Positions 19,671 to 31,833 of a stretch of DNA of 64,000 nt are shown here, piece by piece (position 1 is the first letter of the stretch; each line of letters opens with the position of its first letter). The position numbers were made by a program, and so were the translations under genes. The stretch is from Tridacna crocea. Taxonomy: Eukaryota > Mollusca > Bivalvia > Cardiida > Cardiidae. Below the pieces are notes generated by a model. That model was given only the letters and a program-made list of their open reading frames with translations, ran no database searches and was not told the DNA's origin. The stretch covers positions 39,030,619 to 39,094,618 of the forward strand of contig OX031071.1 in NCBI GenBank assembly GCA_943736015.1, in the 5' to 3' direction.

Positions 19671-19720
19671 ACCTTACAACCACTTGGCAAAGACATAATA
19701 AAACAATTTTCTATTTCTAG

Positions 19721-22700
19721 AAAAGAAACCAAAGATGAGCAAGAAGAAAGAGGATGAAGTTATCCCCGCAATGGGCCCCGGGAGTAAGATTAGCGCCCTT
19801 GCAGCGCCCCTCCGTCGATTCATGATTCGTCAAGGCAAGCAGGTTATCGTGAACTTCTCCACGGCAAGCATGAAAACTCTTCCGTTAGAAATCTGGCAGA
19901 ATGAAGAAATACAGCAGAACGCAATAGAGCTCCGAGCTGAGAGTAACCGTCTTAAAAAGCTGCCAAAACAAGTATCGGATCTTGAAGTTCTCGAGACCCT
20001 GACGATACAAAACAATGCCCTTAGCGCTCTGCCAGGCACCATATCCAAGATGAAGAAACTTACCCTCGTTAATGCGGAGAATAACAGCTTAAAGAGTATA
20101 CCTGGGACAATCCACAAGTCACCTATTCTAAAATATCTACATCTATCGAACAATAAAATCAAAGCACTTCCAAAGACAATCAACAAGTCGACGACACTAG
20201 AACTGGTCGATGTGTCACATAATGTCATTCGGTCTGTCAAAAAGAACATTTATGAATTGAAAGCGAGACTAGTTCTTAGCAACAATAGGTTGACGGAACT
20301 ACCAGATGCTTCGGTAAAAGTTCCAGCACTGAGAGTTCTTGATGTGTCCCATAACCAGATACAAAGTATTCCAGATAACATTAACAACATCATGACCTTG
20401 ACCTGGCTAGATTTGTCATACAACGAGTTGGAAGATTTACCGAGAGAGCTCGGACTGCTGAAGTACATTCACTACTTGAACGTCAGCCATAACAAAATAG
20501 CTACCCTTCCTGATGAGGTAATCAGAAGACATTTCTAGCTTGGCTGTTTTTTAAAGAAAATGACAAGTTATTGCCATAGACCTGCTGGAAACAAATTTCA
20601 GTATTTGAGTTACGTTTAATATGTCGTCTGCAAGTGCTTTCAATTTGGACAAGTATAAAATTTTGTCGTTTGGTAAAGAGTTAGAAATTGAACAAGTTGT
20701 TAACTTTCAAAAGAGAAACTCATACAACGTAGGCAGGGGTGAACAGACAGATGACATTTATTGAAGCTGTTGTAAAGCAGACAAACTTTAATATCCCCCA
20801 CCAGCATCTTGTCACTGAAGCAGCAAAATCATACAACGAATATAATTTTCATAACAAAGATCTCCTATGACCTTTACCGTTGACCCATATGACAAAATGG
20901 TCAACACTTGTATCAAGTTTCATGATTCTAGGTTAAACGGCTTTCGAGCTAGAGGGCAGAAACAAATTTGAAACGTAGTTATTCAATGACCTTGACCTTA
21001 GACCCTTGTAACCCCAACACTAAAGAGAATCCTCTTTGGTTCATTGGCAACACTTGCACAAAGTTTCATTGTCCTGGGTCAAACACAGGAATGATTTTCA
21101 AACAAAGTTTACACATGGCCTGACCTTTGACATATCCGAGTAGAAAAAAAAGGAGGGAATCTACTTGGGTCATGAGCAATACTTGTGCAAAAGTAACAGA
21201 TTTCAAGGTCAACCAGCTACTGTGTTTACCCGTTACCACACTGCAAAATTTAAGACTGGTCCAAATTGAAAGCATTTGCAGCAACTATTTCAAACAGGCA
21301 TAAATGGTGCAATTTTGCTTAGATAGGGTAGAGAACTTTGTTGGAAAAGGAGAAAATGCTGGTTACCAGCATTTTCTCCTTTTCCCACAATGTTTTCAAA
21401 AGGTTTCTGCCTCATGGACGTTCCAAGTTGTCATTGTGTGGTAAAGGGCTAGAACAGGGAAACAATAGTCAATCAGTTCACGTCTGACTTTTGATCCAAA
21501 TCCCAAAACAATATTGGTTGTAACGTCAGGTGGCAGGTGACTTGGAAACTTATTCACTGCTGTGGTGAATTGTGTCGCCCCAAGCCGAAGGCGAGACATG
21601 ATTTGACATGGCCTTGAACAAGTTTTCAAGTCCCCTGCCACCTGACCTTACAATGAATTTATTATAGCGCAAAGTTTTACCCTTTCAAAGAGCAATTTTT
21701 TATTCTATTTTATAATATTACAAATCATGTATGCTAGAAATTCCCTTCTGAGTGCCCCAATTCAATGAAGACTGACGTCACTGGAGACTGAGGTCACTAA
21801 AACATGCAGTTTGGTCCATAAACGGTAATTGATCGACGCCCCCATTTTGGATGTTGTGTTGCAAGTGTAGTGATGTTTACTGGCACTCAAAAGGGAAACT
21901 AGCTTTATGTGGTTTTTGCCAGGGTACATGATATATATGCTTGTGGCATGTTAACCAATCAGATCACGAGAAATTTCTTTGTTTTATAATAATAAGGCAC
22001 CGATTTGGATCACTAGGAGCCCATGTATAAAGTTACAGAGTCCTAGGTCAAACGCTCATACAGGCCCAAGCCTTAGCCATAAAGAACCCTTTTTTTGCAA
22101 CATTTAACTCTTTATCAAACAACAAAATTATATACATATCCAGACTGTCAACTTTTCTAGACAACAAATTAAATTCAACAAGACTGCACTGAATATGCAG
22201 CGTGGTCTTTGATCTGTAGGATTCTGTATTTTGTTTTATACTGGCAAAACAAATAATGAAACTTTGGCTATTTAACCAAACTGAAAATGTTCCCTCTCAT
22301 TTGCCCATTTAACCCTTTCCCAAACGACCGTTCAAACCCTCCCAAACAGAGAGCATCTATAGACTACAAATTCAAAATTTGTATAAATTAGCTTTAGTTC
22401 TCTGATAGGGTAATAAACATTGTGGGAAAAGGAGAAAATGCTGGTTACCCAATTTTTCTAAAAGCATTCTTTTCCAGGGACATGAAAACCAGGGATTGTT
22501 TTGTAAAGAGTTAAATACCTTGAAAATTAAAAAAGGGTTTTGGAAACATATGGGAAAAGGAGAAGGTGCTGCTAGTCAGCATTTTCTCCTTTTTCCAAAA
22601 TGTTTTTAAGTCGCACGTTTGTCAAAACGTTCGACTTTTTGCGATGAGCTCGAGGAGCTCAGGGTGGGTTGGGGGGTGTCTATAGTGGGTTGAAGAATCA

Positions 22701-25700
22701 TGCAAAAAATTGGATCAAAAACGTCGTATATACTCCATAAACGAGGTGCAGTTACTCTGCTTTTAACCCAATCGCTGTAGAACTACTTTTTCTTTGGTAT
22801 GTCTGGAATTTGTTCTTTAAGATGGGACTGGACCCGGTAACTCATATAACTCATATACCTACGCTAGAAAAAGGAGAACGTGACTCAAATTTTAAATTAA
22901 GAAAAAATGCGATTATTTTGTATATCATGTGAAAATTTAACATCTATCTTTGTTTAGATGGGTAAAGAAAACACAATTCAGCTAAGATATCCCCCATCAA
23001 TGCTTAATGTGAGTTTGAAAGGGATCGCGGATTAATATGGCTTATCGAGAGCACCTTACTGTAAATATTTATGTATTATCGAGACCGGTAGAGCTTCGCT
23101 TATAAGGGTGGAATTTCGGACTCGAGTGATGTCATTTGAAATCAACTCTTTTAAACTATGCAAACCATGAATTCAGGGTTAAATATCGTAAAACTCGCTC
23201 TAAATTTAAAAATTTGTTTCGTTCCGCAGCTTTGACCTAGTTTGTAACGCACGTCTATGATGAAACACCCCAAACCACTCGAATACCCCAAAACACCCAA
23301 AAACTATTCCATTACACATCAAAAAACTTTTGTAACACATAAAACTGCATGCGAAGCGCTTACATACACGATTTTATGGAAATCAGACATGAACTTTTGC
23401 TATCAATTCTAGTATTTTAGGTCTTTGATCAGCTTAAGTTTGAAGTACAAAATTGTACTTTGATGAAGAAAATGCAAATGGCGGACGGGATAGAAAACAA
23501 ACGCACATGTATAACGATTAACACCAGTAAAGTTAAAATGTTGATTACTGCATTTGTTCGGACCCCAAAAGAGTGGCGACAAGGATATTTCATCCCCTCC
23601 GTATACAGTAAATACAACATGAAATATGAAACGCAAGGTAAAGTACAGCAATTACGACCGTACATTGACAGTTGCACTGTTGAGGGGGTTTACAGTCAAA
23701 ACGTACTCAAACCAAAACGTACCCAAGTCAAAACGTACCCGAATGGAGTCAAAACTTACCCAAATGAAGTCTAAACCTACCCAAGTGGAGTCAAAACGTA
23801 CCCAATGTGTAGTCAAAATGAACACATGATTTTTATAGTATTTCTAACTTCAATTTATGTAAAAATTAATAGAAATTACGTATTCGTCATCAAGACGATT
23901 TATAACTCTTGCTTTATTTTAAATTTGCCTTACATGATTAAAACCAATGATGAAACTTATTTAACAATAAACATAGCGAAGTGAATCAAATGCTTAGTGA
24001 TAAAATCACGTTTTTCTTTCTATTTTTTTTTTTAAGGAAGATAAAGTTACTATTAATGAAAAAAAAAAGCATATTGGATACTTTAAAAATATTTATCCAT
24101 CATTATAAAAATATGTTTTATATATGAAAAAAAAAAACATAAGCATCAGCACATTTAACTCTTTACCACACAAGAAAATTTGGACTGGTCTAAATTGAAA
24201 GCATTTGCAGACGACAAAATAAAGGTGACTGAAAAACTGAAATTTGTACTGGGAAGGATAGAAAACACTGTGAGAAAAGGAGAAAATTCTGGTTACCAGC
24301 ATTTTCTCCTTTTCCCACAGTGTTTTCAAAAGGCTTCTTTCTCAGGGGCGTCAAAAGTAGGGATTGTGTGGTAATGGGTTAAAGAAATGATATAACAGAA
24401 ATGTGATACATTAATTACATTGTTTGGATAGCAAAGATACAATTTCAGCACTCAAAAAGAGTGTAACAAATTTAATGTGGTGATTAACCCATTACCACAC
24501 AATCCCTAATTTCGACTACCCTGAGAAAGAAGCCTTTAGAACACATTGTGGGAAAAGGGAAAAAAATGCATTTTCTCCTTTTCCCACAATTTTTTCTAAC
24601 CTTCACAAAACAAATTTCAAATTTTCTGTCACTTTTATTTTGTCGTCTGCAAATGCTTTCAATTTGGACAAGCCTAAAATTGGGCTGGTCTGGTAATGAG
24701 TTAAACTAATTATTCACAATGGTCTTTAACCTGTTGTAGATTGCATAGTTATTAATTACTTTGCAAATATTTTTTATAGTTTGAGAGTCAGTTTGGTTGA
24801 GATGAAAAACCTTAGGACTGTTTTTTCAGCTAACCTGAGCACAACATGCTCAAGGGAAGCTTTTAGGATCACCTGGTGTCTGTCATCCGTCATGCGTCAT
24901 CAACAATTCTTTAAACATCAACTCCTCCAAAACCGCTGGGCCAATATGGACCAAACTTGGCTGGAATGTTCCTTGGGAGGTCCTCTTTGAAAATTGTTCA
25001 CAGAATTTGATTACGTCAAAAGTTTTGGTTGCCATGGCAACCAAACAGTTTTCTAAGAAATTCTTTAAAAATCTTCTTCTCTGAAACAGCTGGCAAGATT
25101 TTAAAATAATTTCACAGAGTTGTTCCTTAATTTTTCGTGAAATTTTGATCAGTCAAGAAACATGACTCTGGTGAATGGGGGCTATTTGCACTATACAGGA
25201 ATGAAGAAATTCTAAAAAATTCTTCTTCTCAGAAACCACTGGTCAGATTTTGAAATAATTTCTCAGGGATGTTCTATGGGTGACCCTTTTCAAAAATTGT
25301 TTGCGAAATTTCAATCCATCAAGAAACATGGCTCTGGTGAATGGGGGCTACTTGTACTTATATGGACATGCAGAAATCCTTGAATATTCTTACTTCTCTG
25401 AAACGGCTGATCAGATATTGAAAAAAGTTCACAGAGATGTTCCTTGGGTGACCCTTTTAAAAACTTGTTCGCGAAATTTTGATTTGCCAAGAAACATGGC
25501 TCAGGTGAATTGGGTCTACAATATGGAAATGAAGAATTTCTTGAAAATTCACCTTCTCTGAAACCCATGATCAGATTTTAAAATAATTTCAAAGCAATCT
25601 TCCTTGGGTGACCATTTTCAAAAATGTTTTCGAAATTCTGACCCATCAAGAAGCATGGCTCTGGTAAATGGGGTCCACTTGCACTATTCGGACATGAAGA

Positions 25701-28700
25701 AATTCTTGAAAATTCTTCTGCACTGAAATGGTTGGTGAGATTTTGAAATGATTTCACAGAGATGTCCCTTATGTGTCCCTTTTCAAAAATTGTCAAGTGC
25801 TAGCATCGGTATGCAGTGGCACTGTTTCAGTAAGTTCCAAGTAATAGAGGTGACCAATGACATACATTTAATATTGTTTTGGGTATATTATGTCAGGCTA
25901 TATGCCAACATGGATATATTAAAGAAAAAGAAAAATGAAAAGATCTAACTTGGTGGGAAGCTGCCTATTACAAGTAACTGCATTTGCTCAACTAAATTGC
26001 AGACTAGTCAAAATCGAAGAATTGCTGAAAACTAATCAAATTTGACTTACGGTAAACCATTAAATTTGAGTCTAATTGGAAGAAAACCTTGAGTAAAAAA
26101 AAATGAGTTTTTCTTTCTTTCAGCTCTGTTTTCCAAAGCTGTTTGAATTACGTAAAAGCAAGATTGTCCTGTAAAAGGGTGATGACCACCTATCAGTCCC
26201 AAAATATCAAGGTTTCACCATTAGTGTGACTTTCAGGACCTTCAGTCCTTTGATTTTTATCATGTCGGTGACCTATTGTTTATTATCCCCCGCCGTAGGC
26301 GGAGGCATATAGTTTTAGCGTTGTCCGTCCGTCCATCCTTCCGTCCGTCCGTGTGTCCATCCCGGCAAATATCTCCAATACCATTGGACGGAATTTCGTG
26401 AAACTTTATACACATGTACAATGACCCATTCTCCCGAGACTCTTTTTTTGTTTTTTCTATTAGATGCAAAATGGCCGATTGAGAGCGATTTTAAGTTTCA
26501 CTTAAGTTACACTTAAGTACACTTTTAATGTTTGGAGTCTTCTCTTCAAAACTATACAAAGTTTTTACATTGAACTTGTCACATCTGCCAACCTCCATTA
26601 GGAAATGCATGAAAAAAAGTTTCACCTAGATTGACCGTGCAACACCACAGTTATTTGCCCTTGTTTTTGTAATAAGGTGTCATGGAAAAAGGGGGTTTCA
26701 TGTTATATTTCATTCCATTTCTTTTGAAGGCAACTCATTCGACATTTCTTGACGGAATTGAACAGAATTTTGACAGAATATTTCTTGTCATGTCACCTAT
26801 TGCATATTGTCAACATTTTGCGATTTGTACCTGCGTCATGAAAAAAGGGGGCTTCATGTTTTATTTCATTTTATTTCTCGTGAATGCAACTAGTCCCATA
26901 TTTCTTGACACAATTGAAATGAATTTCACAGAATGTTAATCTCATCATTTGACCTATCGCATATTCTCAAGGTTTTACGATTTGTAGCTGCGTCATGAAA
27001 AAAGGGGCTTCATGTTTTATTTCATTTTATTTCTTGTGAATGCAACTCGTCCCATATTTCTTGACAGAATTCAATGGAATTTTCACAGAATGTTTCTTAT
27101 CATCTGAGCTATCGCATATTCTCAAGGTTTTGCAATTTGTGGCTGCGTCATGAAAAAAGGGGGCTTCATGTTTTATTTTATTCTATTTCTTGTGAAGGCA
27201 ACTCCTCCCACATTTCTTGGTAGATTTGAATGGAATTTTTACATAATCATATGACCTAACACAACACCTCCCACATTTCTTGGCAGATTTGGATGGAATT
27301 TTCACCTGATCATGTGACCTATGCCATATTGTCAAGGTTTTGGGATTTGTAGCTGCATCATGGAATAAGGGGGCTTCATGTTATAATTTCATTTTTCACC
27401 TGTATCTCTTTAATTACTGGACATATCTCAACAGATTTGGACGAGATTTTCACAGATCATGCGACCTAGCACATGTAGTCAGGGTTTCGCAATTTATCTC
27501 TGTATCATGGAAAAAGGGGACTTTATGTCAAATTTAACTTTTTGTCAGTGTATCTCCAACTTTTATGAAATGCCAAGTGCTGCCGAAAGGATACTTAATG
27601 TATAATCCAGTTATGGACCTCTTTTATATTTTGTTATGTAAAATCCTGTTATGGACCTCTTTTATATTTTTTTATGTAATGAAATCCTGTTCCATGGAAC
27701 AAAGGAGCTTAATGTATAATTTCATCATGGACCAATAACAAAAAGGCCACATGTACATGCAAAACAGAATACCTCCTATACGTTTGTATCAAAAAAGGTC
27801 TTTTTCGGCGGGGGATATCATTTCAACGAAATTGCTTGTTTGCTCAAATCTTGGAAATTGCCACCTAAAAAACTTTGATTTTGAAGAGTGTAAAAATGTT
27901 GTTTGCGAAAAGGTTAAATCGGCACACATAATGTATGTGCTAAACTCGTAATTATCTCTGCTTTTTTATGTTTTCAGGTGACGACATTGGAATACGCTTT
28001 GACCTATCTTTATGCCTCGGACAAATCTGCACACATAATGTACGTGCTAAACTCGTAATTATCACTGCTTTTTGATGTTTTCAGGTGACAACACTTGAAT
28101 ATGCTTTGACCTACCTGTACGCCTCCGACAACTGTATAAAGTCACTCCCAGAGGATATACACAAACTTATGAGGTAAAAAAAACATGATTTTGTTACAGT
28201 TACTTGATTTATCAATTTATACTGCACATATATATTCTTACGAACAAAGTCCGTAACAAAGAAACAAATAAACAAATATGTAGTTGAAAACTACCTCTGG
28301 CGGAACTCGAACCCAAGACAGGCAAATATCCTCATTTTTGAGGTTTAAAAGACCAATACCATAACCACTGAGCCAAAGAGATATTTCTCTGACGCAGTTG
28401 TCAGGTATTGTATTTAAATTGGGACAAAACTATGCATGAAGGAATGGTCTCCCGTAACACGTCCTTTCTTAAAGCCATCATCTATTGATGACTCAAAGCC
28501 TTATTAGGCAGAATGTATGTTTTTGGATGACAGATCGATGGGATTAATGGCTCAATGGCCAATCCTGGACGAGCTCCTATCTTACAAACAAACTCTGTAA
28601 CAAAGAAACAACTGAACAAATGCATGGCAGAAATAAGGGCCCAGGCATAATTTGAACCCTATACTGTCTGGACAAAAGGCCAATACCATAACCACTGAGA

Positions 28701-31158
28701 TAAAGAGATATCTCTCTAACGCAGTTGTCAGGTATTGTATTTAAATCGGGACAGAGCTATGCATGAAGGAGAGGTCTCCCGTAACAATATAATTATGTAA
28801 TATTACATTGTAGTAACTTTTTTGACGCTTGTACGGTAATTGTTTTGAGCTACCTGAGAAAATTTGATATTGCACGAGACTGAGGGATGCTAGAGACATA
28901 TAGTTTGGTAGTGTAGCAAGAAGCAAATATAAGCACCAGCTCATAGATTTCCTTTACACACAAAATATGCGACCATATGAATTTCTATCCCTAACAATCC
29001 CTGGTTTTTACAATGCTGGGAAAGAAGGCTTTTGAAAACACAATAGGAAAAGGAGAAAATGCTGGTAACCAGCTTTTTTTTCTTTTCCCAAAATGTTTTC
29101 TACCTTTTCATGGACAAAAATCATCATTTTTATAACATTTAATTTGTCGTCTGCGAAAGCTTTGGTCTGGTCCAAAATTTTGTCATTTGGGAAAGGATAA
29201 ATACATTTAGAATTGTAGTCGACACTGTGTAGATACAGGTTTTTTTAGTCATGTGTGATCATATTTTTGAATGTTCAACATGCATTAAATCTGAGCAGGA
29301 AAATTTACAGGTATATGAGCTGAATGTTACCAAATTGATTTAATTAGGGATAGAAAGTATTGTTGGGGAAGGAGTTATGACTATGCTCATGGACTGTGTT
29401 ATATCATCCTCGGATACCCCGGGGTCTCCCTATTTGCTACGCTACATCGACCCCTGGGACAATTAATTGAATTTCCCTCACTTTACCGCTGGCCGAATGC
29501 TGGCTTTTCATTGGTTCCATCATCATTTTGTGATGGGCGAGTGGACTGTACGCTATGACGTTTCGTATCGATTTTCGGCGGCTGATTCAAAGTTTTATTA
29601 GTCAATTGTCCCAGGGTCGATGTAGCGTAGCAAATAGGGAGACCCCGGGGTATCCGAGGATGGTGTTATATGTGATCAAGCAACTTATATTTCTCTCATT
29701 TACTCTTCCAGACTTCAAGTCCTGCAGGTGGGGAACAATCAGATCGAACAGGTGCCCAACAAATTCTACGAGCTTAAGACCGTCAAGGAACTTGACCTGT
29801 CAGGTAACAAACTATCAACGGCCACAAGCTTGAGCAAGTTGAAAACAGTGGAGCACCTGAACATTGCCAATAATGCACTGACAGATTTACCAGACGACAT
29901 TTCACAGTTAAAGTCCCTAGTATTTTTAGACATCTCCGGAAATCACCTCAAAACCATCCCAGAGACATTAAACAAGATAAGTACCTTGAAGACCCTGCTG
30001 GTTGCAGACAACAAGCTTAGTCAGATTCCAGAAACACTGGGTGAAAACCAGCTGTTGACGAGGCTTAGTGTCAGTAATAATAGAATTCAAGGTCTGCCGC
30101 AGGATATGAAACGTTTAAGAAGCTTGGAGTCACTTGAGATTGCTGGGAACCAAATTTCTGCTTTGCCAAAGTCGTTGGATTCTTTGAGGTTTTTGTTGAC
30201 ACTTGACGTCTCCAGGAACTCTTTGACAGATTTCATCATTCCAAAAACACTGACCTCTATCAACATAGCTAACAATCCTCTGTACCTTCCATCACAGGAT
30301 GCCAAATCTGTGATTGCTGTCCTCGGAGAAAGAGAGTACGCTTCTATTATGGTGTTCCTGGATGCATCCAGTCTAAAACTTGACGAGGTTCCGACTAGTT
30401 TTTGTCACATGAAAATGTTGAAAACTTTAAAACTTGCTCACAATAACTTGAAAGCTGTGAATGAAGAACTGACAAAATTACGAGCTCTCGAGGAACTGGA
30501 TTTAAGTGATAATGATATTGGCGAATTACCCGACGCCATCAGGAACATGCAGAATTTACGATTCCTTGATATTTCTCAAAATAGACTCAGTGAATTTTGT
30601 GATGGACTGACAGCACTCCACCAGCTTGAGAGACTAAATATCTCCTTCAATAATTTAGTGGAGTTGCCTGAAAACTTTGGTGAGCTTCACAAACTAATTT
30701 GGTTGGACATTTCAAACAACGAGCTGATGACGTTACCTGAAGACAAATGGGATGTCCTGGCCTCCATGTTGGAGCTCAATGTTTCAAAGAACCATATCAA
30801 CACAGTTCCCATGGATTTACCATACTTGTATAGAATCAAAGTACTGAAGGCACAGACTAATGATCTGACGTCGATTCCCGGAGACATCATCAAAATGACT
30901 AGCCTTGAGGTTCTTGATCTTAAAGACAATCTTTTAGAAAGTTTACCTGAAGCTATCTGTAAACTTCCCGCCTTAAAAGAATTAGATGTATCTGACAACA
31001 AGTTGAAGGGGTTGCCAAGCAAGATGGAGTCACTGAAAGCACGCTGCACTGTAGCGTCAGAGGGTCAAACCTCCTACAAGCAGCGAGACCCTCCGGATTT
31101 CTTGAAAACTGGGGAAGCCCAAACAACAAAGGAAAAGGAAGAGAAGCCTGCAGAATAG
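19721..31158 (+). CDS. Leucine-rich-repeat protein (SHOC2/LRRC40-like), complete, 772 aa
   Basis: Exons: 19721-20517 (14 bases of 5' UTR, ATG at 19735), 28085-28173, and 29712-31158 with stop TAG. Splicing is phase 0 then phase 2, giving 772 residues. The N-terminus (MSKKKEDEVIPAMGPGSK) is basic and has no signal peptide. From about residue 40 almost the whole protein is ~23-residue LRRs of the SDS22/SHOC2 type (LxxLxLxxNxLxxLPxxI). There is a short break near 'LPSQDAKSVIAVLGEREYA' in exon 3 and a charged tail ending EKEEKPAE. No kinase, GTPase, death or transmembrane segment is visible, so it should be a soluble, intracellular binding scaffold. Known LRR proteins of this class bind GTPases or phosphatases; the partner here is unknown. 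A 5' UTR intron is implied by the acceptor CTATTTCTAG before 19721. No AATAAA is obvious before a MITE at 31177. Confidence 0.92.
20622..20682 (+). mobile_element. TTAA MITE, right-end fragment
   Basis: Only the last ~60 bases: GTCGTCTGCAAGTGCTTTC to GTCGTTTGGTAAAGAGTTA. Confidence 0.7.
20683..21224 (+). repeat. Uncharacterised diverged tandem-like repeat
   Basis: Recurring words 'caagtttcatgattctaggt' and 'aaagtttcattgtcctgggt', with 'tgaccttgaccttagaccc'. A related piece lies at 21994-22090 (AAGTTACAGAGTCCTAGGTC). It looks like an old HINE-type core interrupted by the MITE at 21225 and foldback F at 21517. Confidence 0.45.
21225..21452 (-). mobile_element. TTAA hairpin MITE, ends decayed
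   Basis: TTACCCGTTACCACACTGC to GTGTGGTAAAGGGCTAG. The hairpin core GCTGGTTACCAGC is intact. Confidence 0.82.
21517..21993. mobile_element. Foldback family F, copy 2
   Basis: Arms GTCAGGTGGCAGGTGACTT and AAGTCCCCTGCCACCTGAC around GCCGAAGGCGAG. The same downstream body as copy 1 (CCATTTTGGATGTTGTGTT) ends TTTCTTTGTTTTATAATAAT. Confidence 0.75.
22104..22170 (-). mobile_element. TTAA MITE terminal fragment
   Basis: TTTAACTCTTTATCAAACAA then 'aaattatatacatatccaga'. No hairpin. Confidence 0.55.
22309..22514 (-). mobile_element. TTAA MITE, right hairpin arm lost
   Basis: TTAACCCTTTCCCAAACGAC to TTTGTAAAGAGTTAA. The terminal region is partly duplicated (two CCCAAAC words), and the right arm is reduced to CCCAATTTTTC. 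Confidence 0.75.
22540..22612. mobile_element. TTAA MITE, hairpin fragment
   Basis: Isolated core ATGGGAAAAGGAGAAGGTGC through CAGCATTTTCTCC without termini. Confidence 0.6.
22613..23688. other. Intronic, no gene recognised
   Basis: Unclassified sequence inside LRR intron 1. Open frames on both strands around 23409-23774 overlap each other, resemble no family I know and do not look like exons. Confidence 0.5.
23689..23815 (+). repeat. ~20-bp minisatellite
   Basis: Six or seven imperfect copies of AGTCAAAACGTACCCAAATG. Confidence 0.85.
23816..24154. other. AT-rich intron, nothing recognised
   Basis: Strongly AT-rich with poly-A and poly-T runs; no coding signal. Confidence 0.5.
24155..24382 (-). 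mobile_element. TTAA hairpin MITE with paired stem changes
   Basis: TTAACTCTTTACCACAC to GTGGTAATGGGTTAA. The stem reads AACACTGTG on the left and CACAGTGTT on the right, against ACATTGTG and CACAATGT in most copies: both arms changed together. Confidence 0.9.
24484..24704 (+). mobile_element. TTAA hairpin MITE, loop deleted
   Basis: TTAACCCATTACCACACAAT to CTGGTAATGAGTTAA. The central GCTGGTAACCAGC is missing (AAAAAATGCATTTTCTCC), so the stem is shorter but still symmetric. Confidence 0.87.
24821..25793 (+). mobile_element. HINE/pearl-like family B array 5, tail missing
   Basis: The head TTTTTTCAGCTAACCTGAGC and family B core units (GCTCTGGTGAATGGGGGCTA) stop at 'tttcaaaaattgtc' without the AGGTGAGCGATC tail. 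It lies in LRR intron 1. Confidence 0.8.
25794..26280. other. Intron with a decayed MITE
   Basis: A very degenerate TTAA-MITE can be traced at about 25975-26182 (TTGCAGACTAGTC, GAAAACCTTGAG, AGCAAGATTGTCC). Otherwise nothing. Confidence 0.4.
26281..27840 (+). mobile_element. HINE/pearl-like family D array
   Basis: The head TATTATCCCCCGCCGTAGG is followed by ~155-160-bp core units (GGGGGCTTCATGTTTTATTT, CCCATATTTCTTGACAG). The end is CGGCGGGGGATATCA then AATTGCTTGTTT. Head ATCCCCCGCCG and tail CGGCGGGGGAT are subterminal inverted repeats. A GTCCGTCCGTCC microsatellite lies near the head. Non-coding. Confidence 0.82.
27978..28025 (+). pseudogene. Truncated duplicate of LRR exon 2
   Basis: A 107-bp tandem duplication copies the 3' intron end and the first 16 codons of exon 2 (27978 versus 28085). 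Codons 1-15 encode the same residues (VTTLEYALTYLYASD) and differ only at synonymous sites. The copy then runs into duplicated intron with no donor, so it cannot serve as an exon by itself. Confidence 0.85.
28220..28790 (-). mobile_element. Two related minus-strand tRNA-SINEs
   Basis: Copies at about 28220-28470 and 28560-28790 share 'ccaataccataaccactgag', 'cagttgtcaggtattgtatt' and 'gctatgcatgaagga'. A tRNA-like box is GGAACTCGAACCC in the first. A third copy is at 60350-60525. Confidence 0.7.
28983..29200 (+). mobile_element. TTAA MITE, CCCAAA-type right end
   Basis: From CTATCCCTAACAATCCC to GTCATTTGGGAAAGGATAA. Hairpin centre GCTGGTAACCAGC; both TTAA sites are decayed. Confidence 0.78.
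29405..29662. mobile_element. Mutator-like MITE with 9-bp target duplication
   Basis: Terminal inverted repeats of ~58 bp start CATCCTCGGATACCCCGGGG and end with its complement. They flank ~139 bp. The perfect 9-bp direct repeat GTGTTATAT lies on both sides (29396-29404 and 29663-29671). No coding. Its right edge with the duplication is 41 bases from LRR exon 3. Confidence 0.88.
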
Positions 31159-31176
31159 TAAAACCAAGAAATGATT

Positions 31177-31382
31177 TTAACCCTGTAACAAACAACCTAT
31201 GGTTTATCTTACCCTGAGAAAGGAGATCGCGAAAAAAATGTGCAAAAAGGAGGAAAACACCATTTTCCCATTTTCCCACATCGTTTTCCCTTCTTTCAAA
31301 GATATATCCATTGATTTGAAATATTATACTTTGATTGTATTGGCAACAAGGCTAGAGTTTTGTTATTTGCCAAAGGACTGAC
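31177..31382 (+). mobile_element. TTAA MITE just after the LRR stop codon
   Basis: TTAACCCTGTAACAAACAAC at the left, 18 bases past the TAG. The hairpin is modified (GGAAAACACCATTTTCCC) and the right end TTTGCCAAAGGAC is decayed. It probably lies in the 3' UTR. Confidence 0.72.
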
Positions 31383-31489
31383 ATTAGTTCTTCCTCACTT
31401 ACCAAAGAGATACAAAGGAGCATCACTATAGACTTAAACACTATAGACATAAACAGTCTCTATTATATTTGATACATGTGTCTATCTTT

Positions 31490-31833
31490 AGAAATGTTAT
31501 GGGTGAAGAAATGTCATAATTTAAGCTGGGGGAATTATTCCCCGTCACAGTGAATATTTTCCTCCTGCCGAAAATCTGAAACTACATGTACTTTTTCAAG
31601 TTTTTTTAAGTTTTTAAGTTTTAAAAGTGGCATTTACTGACAAAATAATGAGAAGAAAGACATATATGATATATAATTTATTTCATCAGCTTGTGGTTAA
31701 TATGGGGAAATATTTGCCTTAAAAGGGAAAGGTCCGAGAAAATAATTCGTGCCTTATGGCACTTGTTGTTTTCACATACCTTTCTCTTTTTCGGCAAATA
31801 TTTCCCCATATTAACCACAAGCTGATGAAATAA
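31490..31833. mobile_element. Foldback family E, copy 2 (uninterrupted)
   Basis: Same order as copy 1 without the 800-bp insertion. The hairpin arms TTTCATCAGCTTGTGGTTAA and TTAACCACAAGCTGATGAAA are nearly perfect, with a GTGCCTTATGGCAC centre. Confidence 0.82.

Noticed and set aside
19830..20468. Minus-strand open frames opposite the first LRR exon
   Set aside because: Antisense shadows of a well-supported LRR coding exon.
22613..23688. Candidate gene in LRR intron 1
   Set aside because: Only short frames overlapping on both strands; no domain, no exon-like splice pattern.
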